Origin: Rhodoferax aquaticus
GTDB lineage: Bacteria; Pseudomonadota; Gammaproteobacteria; Burkholderiales; Burkholderiaceae_C
Assembly (NCBI RefSeq): GCF_006974105.1
Contig: NZ_CP036282.1
Span: forward strand, 3,410,001 to 3,474,000
Reading direction: 5' to 3'
Length of the DNA stretch: 64,000 nucleotides
Positions within the stretch are counted from its first letter, which is position 1. Every line of letters starts with the position of its first letter. The position numbers were made by a program, and so were the translations under genes. The notes under the pieces were generated by a model. The model had not been told where the DNA came from, did no database searches, and saw nothing but the letters and a program-made list of their open reading frames with translations. This document shows, one piece after another, positions 1 to 6,910 of the stretch.

Positions 1-564
1 AACACCGGTGATGGTGCCCGTGGTCCCCATGGCGCTGACAAAGTGGGTGATTTGCCCCTCTGTGTCTTCCCAAATCTCGGGGCCTGTGGTCTCGTAATGG
101 ATGCGTGGGTTGTCTTCGTTGGCAAACTGGTCCAGCACATAGCCCTTACCTTCTGCACGCATTTTTTCCGCAAGGTCGCGGGCGTATTCCATGCCACCGC
201 TCTTGGGCGTCAAGATCAACTCGGCGCCAAAGGCCTTCATGGTTTGGACGCGTTCAATCGACAGGTCCTCCGGCATGATGAGCACCATGCGATAGCCCTT
301 GATCGCTGCAGCCATGGCCAAGGCAATGCCGGTGTTTCCGGAGGTTGCCTCAATCAAGGTATCGCCCACTTTGATATCGCCGCGCTCTTGGGCGCGCTGG
401 ATCATGGACAGCGCGGGGCGATCTTTGACTGAGCCTGCAGGATTATTGCCCTCCAATTTACCCAGTACAACGTTGTTGCGGGCTTGGTTTTCAGCAGCGC
501 CTATGCGTTGCAAAGCAACAAGTGGAGTTTTTCCGATGGAATTTTCAATGGTTTTGTATTTCAT
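1..564 (-). CDS. cysM: Cysteine synthase B, 3' part cut off by window edge
   Basis: PLP enzyme that makes cysteine from O-acetylserine and sulfide (or thiosulfate in CysM enzymes). The 188 codons present are the N-terminal part; the gene continues left of base 1. The PLP-lysine motif GSVKDRP (Lys about residue 47) and the substrate-loop motif EATSGNTG are both present. An ATG six bases upstream (570) is an equally possible start, and neither has a strong ribosome binding site. The CysM rather than CysK assignment rests on overall sequence (MPEDLSIERVQTMKAFGAE region) and is fairly but not completely certain. It reads away from the adjacent tRNA gene. Confidence 0.9.
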   Translation of the reverse strand, partial: MKYKTIENSIGKTPLVALQRIGAAENQARNNVVLGKLEGNNPAGSVKDRPALSMIQRAQERGDIKVGDTLIEATSGNTGIALAMAAAIKGYRMVLIMPEDLSIERVQTMKAFGAELILTPKSGGMEYARDLAEKMRAEGKGYVLDQFANEDNPRIHYETTGPEIWEDTEGQITHFVSAMGTTGTITGV

Positions 565-605
565 AGCCATAAATGTGCCATAATTCAAGTCTTCACAGAT
601 TACCT

Positions 606-690
606 GCCCAGGTGGTGAAATTGGTAGACTCAGGGGACTCAAAATCCCCCGCCGCAAGGCGTGCCGGTTCGAGTCCGGCCCTGGGCACCA
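606..690 (+). tRNA. tRNA-Leu (anticodon CAA)
   Basis: Complete class II tRNA. The acceptor stem GCCCAGG (606-612) pairs with CCTGGGC (680-686), then discriminator A and an encoded CCA (688-690). The anticodon stem GGGGA/TCCCC encloses loop CTCAAAA, giving anticodon CAA (codon UUG). There is a variable arm, and the T-arm carries GGTTCGAGTCC. Its Rho-independent terminator has been split by the mobile element that begins at 717. Confidence 0.97.
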
Positions 691-695
691 CAATT

Positions 696-716
696 AAGCC
701 CGATGTTGATACAACA
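696..716 (+). terminator. Left half of the disrupted tRNA-Leu terminator
   Basis: AAGCCCGATGTTG (696-708) and loop ATA (709-711) are followed by CAACA (712-716), the first bases of the descending arm. The rest of that arm and the T-run lie 13.45 kb away at 14169-14185. Joined at the target duplication they form a perfect 13-bp hairpin with a 3-nt loop followed by Ts. The element therefore inserted into the terminator stem. Confidence 0.85.
712..716 (+). repeat. Target-site duplication, left copy (CAACA)
   Basis: CAACA directly precedes the TG end of the element and is repeated directly after its CA end at 14169-14173. Five bases is the duplication length made by Mu-type and Tn7-type transposases. 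Confidence 0.88.
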
Positions 717-734
717 TGTAAACCGTCAGATGGT
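717..734 (+). repeat. Left terminal inverted repeat
   Basis: TGTAAACCGTCAGATGGT pairs with the inverted right end at 14151-14168, with two mismatches. It is also the first of several end-repeats at this side: the 27-bp unit starting here recurs at 744 and 843. Confidence 0.9.
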
Positions 735-885
735 TTGCTGAACTGTAAACCGTCAGATGGTTTGCTGAACCACGACACATGGTTTGACGTTTGATGGCCG
801 AAAAGCCTCTACTTATCCACAAAAAATGTGGATAAGTAGAGGTGTAAACCGTCAGATGGTTTGCTGAACCACGACACATGGTTTG
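723..885 (+). promoter_or_regulatory. Left-end array of putative transposase-binding sites
   Basis: Five copies of a motif of the form C-G-(T/A)-C-A-(G/C)-ATGGTTTG: CCGTCAGATGGTTTG at 723-737, 750-764 and 849-863, and CGACACATGGTTTG at 773-786 and 872-885. The right end has three related copies inverted. Arrays with unequal numbers of sites at the two ends are typical of MuA, TnsB and TniA transposases. Binding itself is inferred. Confidence 0.7.
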
Positions 886-941
886 ACGTTTGATGGCCGA
901 AAAGCCTCTACTTATCCACAAAAAATGTGGATAAGTAGAGG
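744..941 (+). repeat. Two tandem 99-bp direct repeats in the left end
   Basis: 744-842 and 843-941 are identical 99-bp units. Each holds one copy of the 27-bp end repeat, one CGACACATGGTTTG site and one palindrome made of two DnaA boxes. A partial unit, the 27-bp end repeat only, precedes them at 717-743. Confidence 0.95.
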
Positions 942-946
942 CTTTT
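806..946 (+). promoter_or_regulatory. Two palindromes, each of two inverted perfect DnaA boxes
   Basis: 806-821 pairs with 827-842 (16-bp perfect stem, AAAAA loop). 900-920 pairs with 926-946 (21-bp perfect stem). Each stem contains TTATCCACA and its inverse: 813-821, 827-835, 912-920 and 926-934. TTATCCACA is the strong consensus DnaA box. The second hairpin ends GAGGCTTTT and could also act as a replacement terminator for the interrupted tRNA gene. DnaA binding and termination are both inferences. Confidence 0.65.
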
Positions 947-1000
947 CACATTGGGCCGAGCAAAGTCTGAAGGTTGGAAGTGCCAGGATGGATTCCCAAA

Positions 1001-1453
1001 TTAAGCAAACATAATGCTTCCGACTACGTCATTGGCAGCAACAACCGTAGTGTCAGTGTCTGCGGCACCTGCCAATACGGTAATTCCGATACCAACGCTG
1101 AAAGCAATCCCACCTTCAACAGTTACTTCTGATTTCCCATTTGGGGGTATCGGGATTACCAGAAAGACGTTTGCGCCCGCCGTTACCCCACTCGCCAAGT
1201 TATGGAGCTTCACAAACTTCCACGCAGCAGTGGTGTTTGCCAACTGCCATCCAATAACGCGGCCTGGTGCGGCTTTAATCTGACCGGCATTGGCGCCTGC
1301 TGCGCTGACCAGATGAAATCTAGAAGATGCTCCTATTGCATCTGTCCGATATTGCACATCTGCTGAGACCCTTAAAGCGCCCCAGGTGCCATCCGGCAAT
1401 TGCACAGCAGCAATTGGTTTGAGCGCGCCGCTTGCACCACCTTCAATAAGCAT
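1001..1453 (-). CDS. Phage structural protein, fibre- or decoration-like
   Basis: A 150-residue protein downstream of the tape measure gene. The C-terminal part (about residues 85-150) has the pattern KLHNLASGVTAG, then VFLVIPIPPNG, then a block ending in short Ala/Asp/Thr-rich beta-strand-like repeats. I recognise this from small virion-associated proteins of many tailed phages. No enzyme motif, signal peptide or membrane segment is seen. In complete Mu-like phages the tape measure is followed by DNA-circularisation and baseplate genes, so this gene sits where several late genes have been lost. Exact role unknown. Confidence 0.6.
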   Translation of the reverse strand: MLIEGGASGALKPIAAVQLPDGTWGALRVSADVQYRTDAIGASSRFHLVSAAGANAGQIKAAPGRVIGWQLANTTAAWKFVKLHNLASGVTAGANVFLVIPIPPNGKSEVTVEGGIAFSVGIGITVLAGAADTDTTVVAANDVVGSIMFA

Positions 1454-1480
1454 TTATTTCTCCAAACCAAATTGCACGTA

Positions 1481-3067
1481 TTACGGCGTTGCCATCGACA
1501 TGCCGCTGTAAACATCAAAGTCGACACCTGGGTTGTTCTTCTTGACCTCGGCCACGCGGGCGCGTCCATCCTGGTCAATCTGCAGGCGAATGGTGCCGCC
1601 CACGTCCGACTTCTGGCCACGGCCTGTAGGCAGTGCAGACATGGCGTCCACGCCCGTGGCGTTGCCCATTGCGTCAAACGACGCCGAGCCGCCCGTGTCG
1701 CCACTGAAGATGCCCTTCACGGCCTGGCCAACCTTTGCGGCCAGCTCCACCACGGCCATGATCTTGCCCATGATCCAGTCGTAAACCGAGGTAAAAGCCG
1801 TTTTGATACCGCCCCAAAGGTCCGCAAAAAACTGTTTGATGGGCTCCCAGTTCTTGTAGATCAGCACGACCAGGCCAATGATCGCGGCGATCGCAGCCAT
1901 GAACCAACCCAACGGCGTGGACATCAGCGCAACGCCCAGGCTCCAGATCGTGGGGATCATGGTGATGATTGCCTTGGCAAGGCCGTAGACAGAGAAGGCG
2001 AGCTTTGCACCCATGATGCCGATGATCAGGTTGATGACGTTGGCCCAGCCGCCCATCAGGTTCGCCACATTGTCGACAGCAGTCGCTACAGTTACCAAAA
2101 CGGCACTCACTTTGCCAACACCCTTAAGAAATCCGGGCAACGCATTGATGATGTTGCCGATGGTTTCACCCATCGACTTACCCCACTCACCACGATTCGC
2201 AACATTCAAAGCCGTGATGCGCTGGACCATCGCGTCCATTGCCGGGAGTGCAGATGCAGTGATTGCAGACATGACGCCGAAGATCGACGACTTCATTTTG
2301 TCGAAGTTGTCGTTGAAGTCTGCCATCGCAGCAGCGGTATCGCCCTGCACCACGGCACCGATTTGATCGGCTTCCTTGTAGAACCCACGTAAGCCTTCGC
2401 TGCCCAGATCAAGCACTTGCTTAAGCTCGGCACCACCACGCCCCATGAGTGCCTTCATTACGGCGATCTTGTTGGCTGCGTTCTGACCTGCATCGCCGAC
2501 CTGGTTGAACTTGTCTGAGATCGCTTCAAAGACCTCGACGGCATTCATACGCTTGAGCTGGTTGAGGGGAATGCCTACACGGTGAAACCACATTGCCGCT
2601 TCTTTGCTGCCAGTCTTCGCCTCCACCATGTTCTGGCTCAAGAACTGGAGGGCATCGCCCATTGCCTCTTGACTAGCGCCGTTCTGTTGGGCCGCATAGC
2701 CCAGGCGCTGGTACATCTCCACGGTGATGCCCAGCTTCTTGCTCACATCAAGGGCATGGTCGGTCTCATCAATGGTTCGCTTGAGAGCCCAGAACACACC
2801 GCCTGCAGCAATCGTTGCGGCACCGAATGCTTGCGACATACTTTGTGCAGTGCCTGATAGGGCTTCAAACCGCTGTTTAACCTCACCGGCCTGGTTCTGC
2901 AGGCGGTTGCCCATGAAGCGGCCAAAGCGGAACGCTGTCTCTGCAGACAGCGCACCGATGCGGCGGATAGGTTCGCCGATCTTGTCAATCGAACGCCCAA
3001 TGCGGCTCAAAGGCCCAGTTGCCCTGTCGAGAGCCTCAATAACAAAGGCGAGTTTCAAATTACTCAT
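1481..3067 (-). CDS. Phage tail tape measure protein
   Basis: 528 residues. In tailed phages this protein spans the tail tube, sets its length and helps DNA entry. The N-terminus (KLAFVIEALDRATGPLSRIG) is the usual opening of Mu-type tape measure proteins. An Ala/Gln-rich helical stretch follows, then strongly hydrophobic segments around residues 310-410 (VSAVLVTVATAVDNVANLMG, then WFMAAIAAIIGLVVLIYKNW). The C-terminus (TIRLQIDQDGRARV region) also looks typical, so the gene seems full length though short for a myophage. It overlaps the gp41-like gene by 4 bp, indicating coupled translation. Tube, sheath and baseplate genes are absent from the element. Confidence 0.85.
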   Translation of the reverse strand: MSNLKLAFVIEALDRATGPLSRIGRSIDKIGEPIRRIGALSAETAFRFGRFMGNRLQNQAGEVKQRFEALSGTAQSMSQAFGAATIAAGGVFWALKRTIDETDHALDVSKKLGITVEMYQRLGYAAQQNGASQEAMGDALQFLSQNMVEAKTGSKEAAMWFHRVGIPLNQLKRMNAVEVFEAISDKFNQVGDAGQNAANKIAVMKALMGRGGAELKQVLDLGSEGLRGFYKEADQIGAVVQGDTAAAMADFNDNFDKMKSSIFGVMSAITASALPAMDAMVQRITALNVANRGEWGKSMGETIGNIINALPGFLKGVGKVSAVLVTVATAVDNVANLMGGWANVINLIIGIMGAKLAFSVYGLAKAIITMIPTIWSLGVALMSTPLGWFMAAIAAIIGLVVLIYKNWEPIKQFFADLWGGIKTAFTSVYDWIMGKIMAVVELAAKVGQAVKGIFSGDTGGSASFDAMGNATGVDAMSALPTGRGQKSDVGGTIRLQIDQDGRARVAEVKKNNPGVDFDVYSGMSMATP

Positions 3068-3447
3068 CTCGTGCGCTTCGTCTTCTGTGGTGAAAGAGTT
3101 TTCTTCACAGAACTTGCAGATACCGATGCCAAATAGAGCTCAACGGAATTCGCAATTTCGGTCAAGACTCCTGCTGCGATTGCGTCTAAATCAGAACTGT
3201 CCAGCAAAGTGACAACGTCAGGTGAGTAGCCAGTCAGTGCTGAAATACTCAAAATTGTTCGATCAAAATCAGAGTCGATTTCATCCAATTTAGGAATACG
3301 TAAGGCTGGATCAAATACCAGCTCGCGTATCGTCTTCTTCCCGGTCTGATCTATGAGTTCCACGGGATATTGCAACTTGACCAAATGCTTGCGCCGAAAG
3401 GCCGGAGACGTATCAACCTTTGCATGGGCGACTTTGAACGGATTCAT
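3064..3447 (-). CDS. Mu gp41-like phage tail assembly protein
   Basis: 127 residues, directly upstream of and overlapping the tape measure gene. In Mu-like phages this position is held by the gp41-type tail assembly chaperone. The sequence fits that family: an N-terminal beta-rich part (KLQYPVELIDQTGKKTIREL) and a small helical part (ILSISALTGYSPDVVTLLDSSD, DLDAIAAGVL) like that of tail chaperones. The last 25 residues are basic and Ser-rich. No +1/-1 frameshift partner was identified. Confidence 0.65.
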   Translation of the reverse strand: MNPFKVAHAKVDTSPAFRRKHLVKLQYPVELIDQTGKKTIRELVFDPALRIPKLDEIDSDFDRTILSISALTGYSPDVVTLLDSSDLDAIAAGVLTEIANSVELYLASVSASSVKKTLSPQKTKRTR

Positions 3448-3464
3448 TTTGTCATCGCAAAATA

Positions 3465-3791
3465 TTAATTGCGCGCCTTCTTTTCAGCGTGCACTTTCCC
3501 AAGAACTCTGTACACGTGAGGAATACTTACGTTGCACATCCGCGCAACTTCCAATGCGTTGTTCCCTTTAAAGTTCTCGATAATTTTCTCCCTGGTCGCT
3601 TTTGCATTTTCAATTCGACCTTTGGGAAAGTAGATCAAGGAACCGCCCCAAGTATTTATGAGGCAGTTAGTTGTTGAATCTGCGACAGACCGGGCTATCT
3701 CTAATGACACTCCGGCAGAGTTCAGGCTGCTCAATAGCAGCTCCCTCAACTCCTTAAGAAGTTCCGTATATGCAGCCTTTGAACCCGCCAT
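3465..3791 (-). CDS. Mor/C-family transcription activator
   Basis: 108 residues. Mor and C activate middle and late promoters of phage Mu by remodelling DNA upstream of -10 elements. Family features are a helical dimerisation region, the strand motif WGGSLIYFPKGR (about residues 55-66), and a C-terminal helix-turn-helix ALEVARMCNVSIPHVYRVL. The start at 3791 follows AAGGA with 6-nt spacing, which is better than the TTG two codons upstream. It lies 17 bp before the gp41-like gene, so it may activate its own operon with the remaining tail genes. Confidence 0.8.
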   Translation of the reverse strand: MAGSKAAYTELLKELRELLLSSLNSAGVSLEIARSVADSTTNCLINTWGGSLIYFPKGRIENAKATREKIIENFKGNNALEVARMCNVSIPHVYRVLGKVHAEKKARN

Positions 3792-3878
3792 AAACAATCC
3801 TTAAAAAGGGTGTGGGAATGGGCTGTTTAGGCGCTCTAGGCGCTCAACCACAACCAAGTGAAGCCCATTCCCACGAAA

Positions 3879-4622
3879 TCAGATAGTGACGTTGACAGCT
3901 TTAAATTCTTCAATCAACTTAGCCATTGCAATTTCTGATGCCCCGCCAAAAGTATCCGCACGCGCAGAATGCAAAAGCCATTGATTGAAGGGAATCGCAC
4001 GCCCCTCAAAGGCTGGCCCCTTAAAGATCGGCACACAGAAATCGTCCTTTGCAAAAAGAATGACATGCTGCTTTTGGAAGTTGCCCGTTGTCGCTGCCAG
4101 GATTCTTTCCAAGCCGGACAATTTTTTGAATGATTCGCTCAAGGCGTCGGCTTGCTCAACGTAGTCGAAGCCTATGCAAGCAGCCTCCGAGTGGAGGAAA
4201 GCAATTTTTTTGCTACGGAGTTCAGCAGCAATACTTTCTCGCCGAATCTCTGACTCTCGAATTAGCTTTTTCAGCCCAGCAATTGAATCGTTGCATCTCT
4301 CCGTAGCAGAGAAATTATTCCGCTCAATTTCATCTTTTTTTGTTTGCACTGCGTTGCGCTCGGCTTCCAATGCCTGCAACTCTTGAGTGGTGCACTTTCC
4401 GATTTCAAATAGAGCGAGACCGCGACGATAAGCCTCCAAGGAAGGCTGCGGGTCAGGGATATCAATCAAGGATTCGCGCAATGCGCTTTCAATTTCACGC
4501 AATGACAAATTCAAATCAACAATTTCTTGATCGACTTTGTCCAGATCACTCGCAAGCGAAACCACGGCGTCAATGCAGACCTGCCGGTTCGCCACTGCGG
4601 CATTTTTTCTCTCTTTACTCAT
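3879..4622 (-). CDS. Coiled-coil protein of unknown function
   Basis: 247 residues, not recognised. The first two thirds are heptad-rich and charged (LASDLDKVDQEIVDLNLSLREI; later LKKLIRESEIRRESIAAELR), predicting long coiled coils. The C-terminal third has a few aromatic residues and may fold into a small globular unit. No membrane segment, signal peptide or catalytic motif. ATG 4622 follows CAGGG at 6 nt and is preferred over an upstream TTG. Both the start codon and this RBS lie in one arm of a 13-bp inverted repeat (4621-4667), suggesting translational control. Its place between repressor and Mor in a phage-like element fits an accessory gene. Confidence 0.6.
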   Translation of the reverse strand: MSKERKNAAVANRQVCIDAVVSLASDLDKVDQEIVDLNLSLREIESALRESLIDIPDPQPSLEAYRRGLALFEIGKCTTQELQALEAERNAVQTKKDEIERNNFSATERCNDSIAGLKKLIRESEIRRESIAAELRSKKIAFLHSEAACIGFDYVEQADALSESFKKLSGLERILAATTGNFQKQHVILFAKDDFCVPIFKGPAFEGRAIPFNQWLLHSARADTFGGASEIAMAKLIEEFKAVNVTI

Positions 4623-4667
4623 ACTGAACCCTGTCAATAAACTTGGCCTTGAAACAGAGTTCAGTAT
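4621..4667 (-). promoter_or_regulatory. Inverted repeat covering the RBS and start of the coiled-coil gene
   Basis: ATACTGAACCCTG (4621-4633) faces CAGAGTTCAGTAT (4655-4667), pairing at 12 of 13 positions or 13 with one G-U. In the leftward mRNA the second arm contains the ribosome binding site (CAGGG) and abuts the ATG. It could hide the RBS in a hairpin or be a DNA-level operator. Confidence 0.5.
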
Positions 4668-4774
4668 CTTTTTACTTGGCTAAAAATCCTTCTAACTTAG
4701 GTTACTAAATGCATTACAACGGAGCACTACCGTTGGAAGGGCTCAGCCATTGGAAATGCAGGCATAACGGGCAT

Positions 4775-5686
4775 CTATGGCTTTGGCAATTGCTTGAGGT
4801 AGGCCACATATAACTCATGCTCGTCACTGTTCAAGCCGGATGCTTCAGATAGCTTCAACAAATTTTCCTGCGTGAGCAATGCACGTCCACTGCGCACCGC
4901 CCTTGCGGCGCGCTCCAAAACCTCATCGAGTTCCCCCAGCCATCTGGCCCATTTCCGTAGCTGCTCAAAAGTCAGTGTGTCAATGTTCGCTGCATTCAAC
5001 TCTTTGATTCGTTCCGACACTCCGTCTATCAAGAGAACTTTCAAATTATTTTCGGGAAAGAGTGCCTCCAATCCCTCCAATTTTCCAATCAGAATCGACA
5101 CGTAATGTGGGCGCATTAAGCGACGGCCCTGAGCTTGCTCTAGTTGTTCGATTTCAACCTCTGTGGCCTCTCTTTCGTAGGTCACATTCTGATCACGCAC
5201 CTTCGCCATTGCGGCGATACGACGAACAACCGGAGCAGGAACTTCTCGAATGTTTTGCAATGCATTCAACTGCTTATAGACCCAATTTGCCCCGTACGCC
5301 TCTGTACGTATTGTCGTGACGTGTTCTGCGACCTCTTCACAGCGAAAGTAGAAATTCCATAATTTTTCGCGGTTTTCCTTCTCGGTCATGTCGCGATCAA
5401 ACTTATTCGAGAGCGTTTCAAAATCGACGCCGAAGTAAGTCCTTCCGCAATCCTTCCCAATATTTGTCTCGCGTCCGTCCTTCGTCACGACGATATAACC
5501 CTTACCGTGGGGAGTGTGGCAATTCGACAACCCACATGGCACATAGTCCTTAAACGCGTATCGGCCAATGATCGAGACTAGGGTGTGCTCTGCGGGGTTG
5601 AGATTCCCGTTAAAACCAGCGCGGTCAGTGATGTCTGACCAACTATCAACTCGAACAATTTCTTTGTCACTGTTCAATACGATCAT
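4775..5686 (-). CDS. Conserved phage-type protein of unknown function
   Basis: 303 residues, no family assigned. The N-terminal 75 residues carry a Cys/His pattern (CGLSNCHTPHGKGY, then NIGKDCGRTYFG) that could bind zinc. The rest is mostly helical and charged, with several Glu-rich segments and a possible helix bundle at the C-terminus. No signal peptide or membrane segment. It lies 65 bp after the repressor gene on the same strand. The Cys/His segment looks like a small treble-clef or zinc-ribbon module, but that is a guess. Confidence 0.6.
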   Translation of the reverse strand: MIVLNSDKEIVRVDSWSDITDRAGFNGNLNPAEHTLVSIIGRYAFKDYVPCGLSNCHTPHGKGYIVVTKDGRETNIGKDCGRTYFGVDFETLSNKFDRDMTEKENREKLWNFYFRCEEVAEHVTTIRTEAYGANWVYKQLNALQNIREVPAPVVRRIAAMAKVRDQNVTYEREATEVEIEQLEQAQGRRLMRPHYVSILIGKLEGLEALFPENNLKVLLIDGVSERIKELNAANIDTLTFEQLRKWARWLGELDEVLERAARAVRSGRALLTQENLLKLSEASGLNSDEHELYVAYLKQLPKP

Positions 5687-5751
5687 CTGACACTCTTTCT
5701 GTTTGAACTACCTGGTTTTCCCGTTGCACCAGCATCGGATTCGGAATGTGA

Positions 5752-6282
5752 TTACGCGGCCTTATCAAACGACTTCGCGAGTGCGCTTATCCGCAGAATT
5801 TCCTGCTCATTACGCCCAGCATTTGGGTTCTTTACCTCTTGCTGCCGGAGTACCGAGACCGTGGCGTGGGCTAATGAGCCCAAGGCAAGATTTACTCGCA
5901 TTGTCAAAACTTTCGACTGCTCTACTCTGTCGGCAATAGAACTTAATTTGCTGTAGATCGCACAGGCGTTCGACAACACATACGGGAAAGTATCGTCCCC
6001 ACCTATTTCATTGGCGCCTCGCCAAAGCGCGTGGAATACAGACGAAAACAGGTCTACGTCAATGGCACCGGACCCAGCGGAGTCACCGACTCCAAGTAAC
6101 AACCAGTCCAGTGAGATTTTTCGCTGGACCGCAAGCTCACACAGCTTTTCGTACGGCACTGTTCCTCGCGCCTTCCAAGTAGCGTAGTTCGCGGCAGTCA
6201 CTCCGAGTGCCGCAGCCACATCTGAATCCTGCCTCGCACCAACGACTTCCCTCACACGGGAAAAGATTTCTGCTTGCTTCAT
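5752..6282 (-). CDS. CI-type phage repressor with helix-turn-helix
   Basis: 176 residues. The N-terminal 65 residues are a lambda/P2-type CI helix-turn-helix (SDVAAALGVTAANYATWKARG, then YEKLCELAVQRKISLDWLLLG), matching the family that keeps temperate phages silent. The C-terminal 100 residues are helical and lack the Ser-Lys dyad of self-cleaving repressors, so RecA-triggered cleavage is not expected. It diverges from the Ner-like gene across a 78-bp control region, the usual lysogeny switch of Mu-like elements, and probably represses the transposase operon. Confidence 0.8.
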   Translation of the reverse strand: MKQAEIFSRVREVVGARQDSDVAAALGVTAANYATWKARGTVPYEKLCELAVQRKISLDWLLLGVGDSAGSGAIDVDLFSSVFHALWRGANEIGGDDTFPYVLSNACAIYSKLSSIADRVEQSKVLTMRVNLALGSLAHATVSVLRQQEVKNPNAGRNEQEILRISALAKSFDKAA

Positions 6283-6360
6283 GGAAATGACGATACGACA
6301 TCTTTTAATGTCATAATGATTGATATAAATTACGTTTTGTTAACTTTGGAGCACCCATAC
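6283..6360. promoter_or_regulatory. Divergent control region between repressor and Ner-like gene
   Basis: 78 AT-rich bases separate the start codons. GACATCTTTTAATGTC (6297-6312) is a perfect 5-bp dyad with a 6-bp spacer and is the best operator candidate. TTGGAG near 6347-6352 lies 8 bases before the Ner-like ATG at 6361 and includes a usable ribosome binding site. Promoter hexamers were not assigned. Confidence 0.5.
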
Positions 6361-6603
6361 ATGCCTAAGCCTCAAAGCCCAGCGCACCTACCTTCAGATC
6401 CGCTCAAGATGCATTTTGCTCTCAAGGAACGTGGCAGTGACTTTTCCAAAATTGCGCGCGCGCTCTCCACTGAAGATCGCCCAATTACGGGCTCAATAGT
6501 GCGATCTGTTGTCTACGGAATAAGTTTGAAGCACCACGAAATCGTGATGGACGAGATCAAACGCGTACTTCAGCGACCCGCATTGCGCATGCAGCACAGA
6601 TAG
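6361..6603 (+). CDS. Ner-like winged-helix regulator
   Basis: 80 residues. Ner of Mu is a small DNA-binding protein made early that dampens both the early and the repressor promoter. The core LKMHFALKERGSDFSKIARALS (about residues 16-37), followed by ITGSIVRSVVYG, matches the Ner/Nlp pattern in which a lambda-repressor-like fold reads an operator. An upstream in-frame ATG would run into the control region; ATG 6361 has a GGAG at good distance. Position between the divergent repressor and the transposase supports the assignment. Confidence 0.75.
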   Translation: MPKPQSPAHLPSDPLKMHFALKERGSDFSKIARALSTEDRPITGSIVRSVVYGISLKHHEIVMDEIKRVLQRPALRMQHR

Positions 6604-6910
6604 AACCAAGTCAGAAACCTTCTGTCATGTTTACGCGTGCACAGCCATCTAACAAACTGACGGGAGCTCAAACTCCTTGGCGGCACGCCGTCCATCGTTT
6701 TGATTGCCAAACCCATCTACGGCTGAATGTCGACCAAGACTCCATTTCAAAACCATGCGTAGAACGCCGTAGAACGGGCCTAGGATCGACAAAACATGTA
6801 CCCAAGCACCTACCCCCTAGCCAATTAGCCATTTCGCCTCGTAGCCGGATTTGGTCGACTACTACTAGCGGAAGAGCCGTTTACCAGCAGCAGAGGGGGG
6901 CCTCTATCCA
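6604..6910. other. 307-bp non-coding leader before the transposase gene
   Basis: No convincing gene. The open frame ending in ATGA overlap with the transposase start lacks protein-like composition. A direct repeat of CGTAGAACG occurs near 6758-6777. GGGGGG at 6895-6900 lies 10 bases before the transposase ATG and may serve as a G-rich RBS. The stretch could hold the early promoter or an internal activator, as between Mu operator and A, but no motif proves it. Confidence 0.4.

Noticed and set aside
717..941. Repeated units near the tRNA looked at first like a small CRISPR array
   Set aside because: There are no spacers of uniform length: the units abut or repeat together with the intervening sequence, and no cas genes are near. 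They are transposon end repeats.
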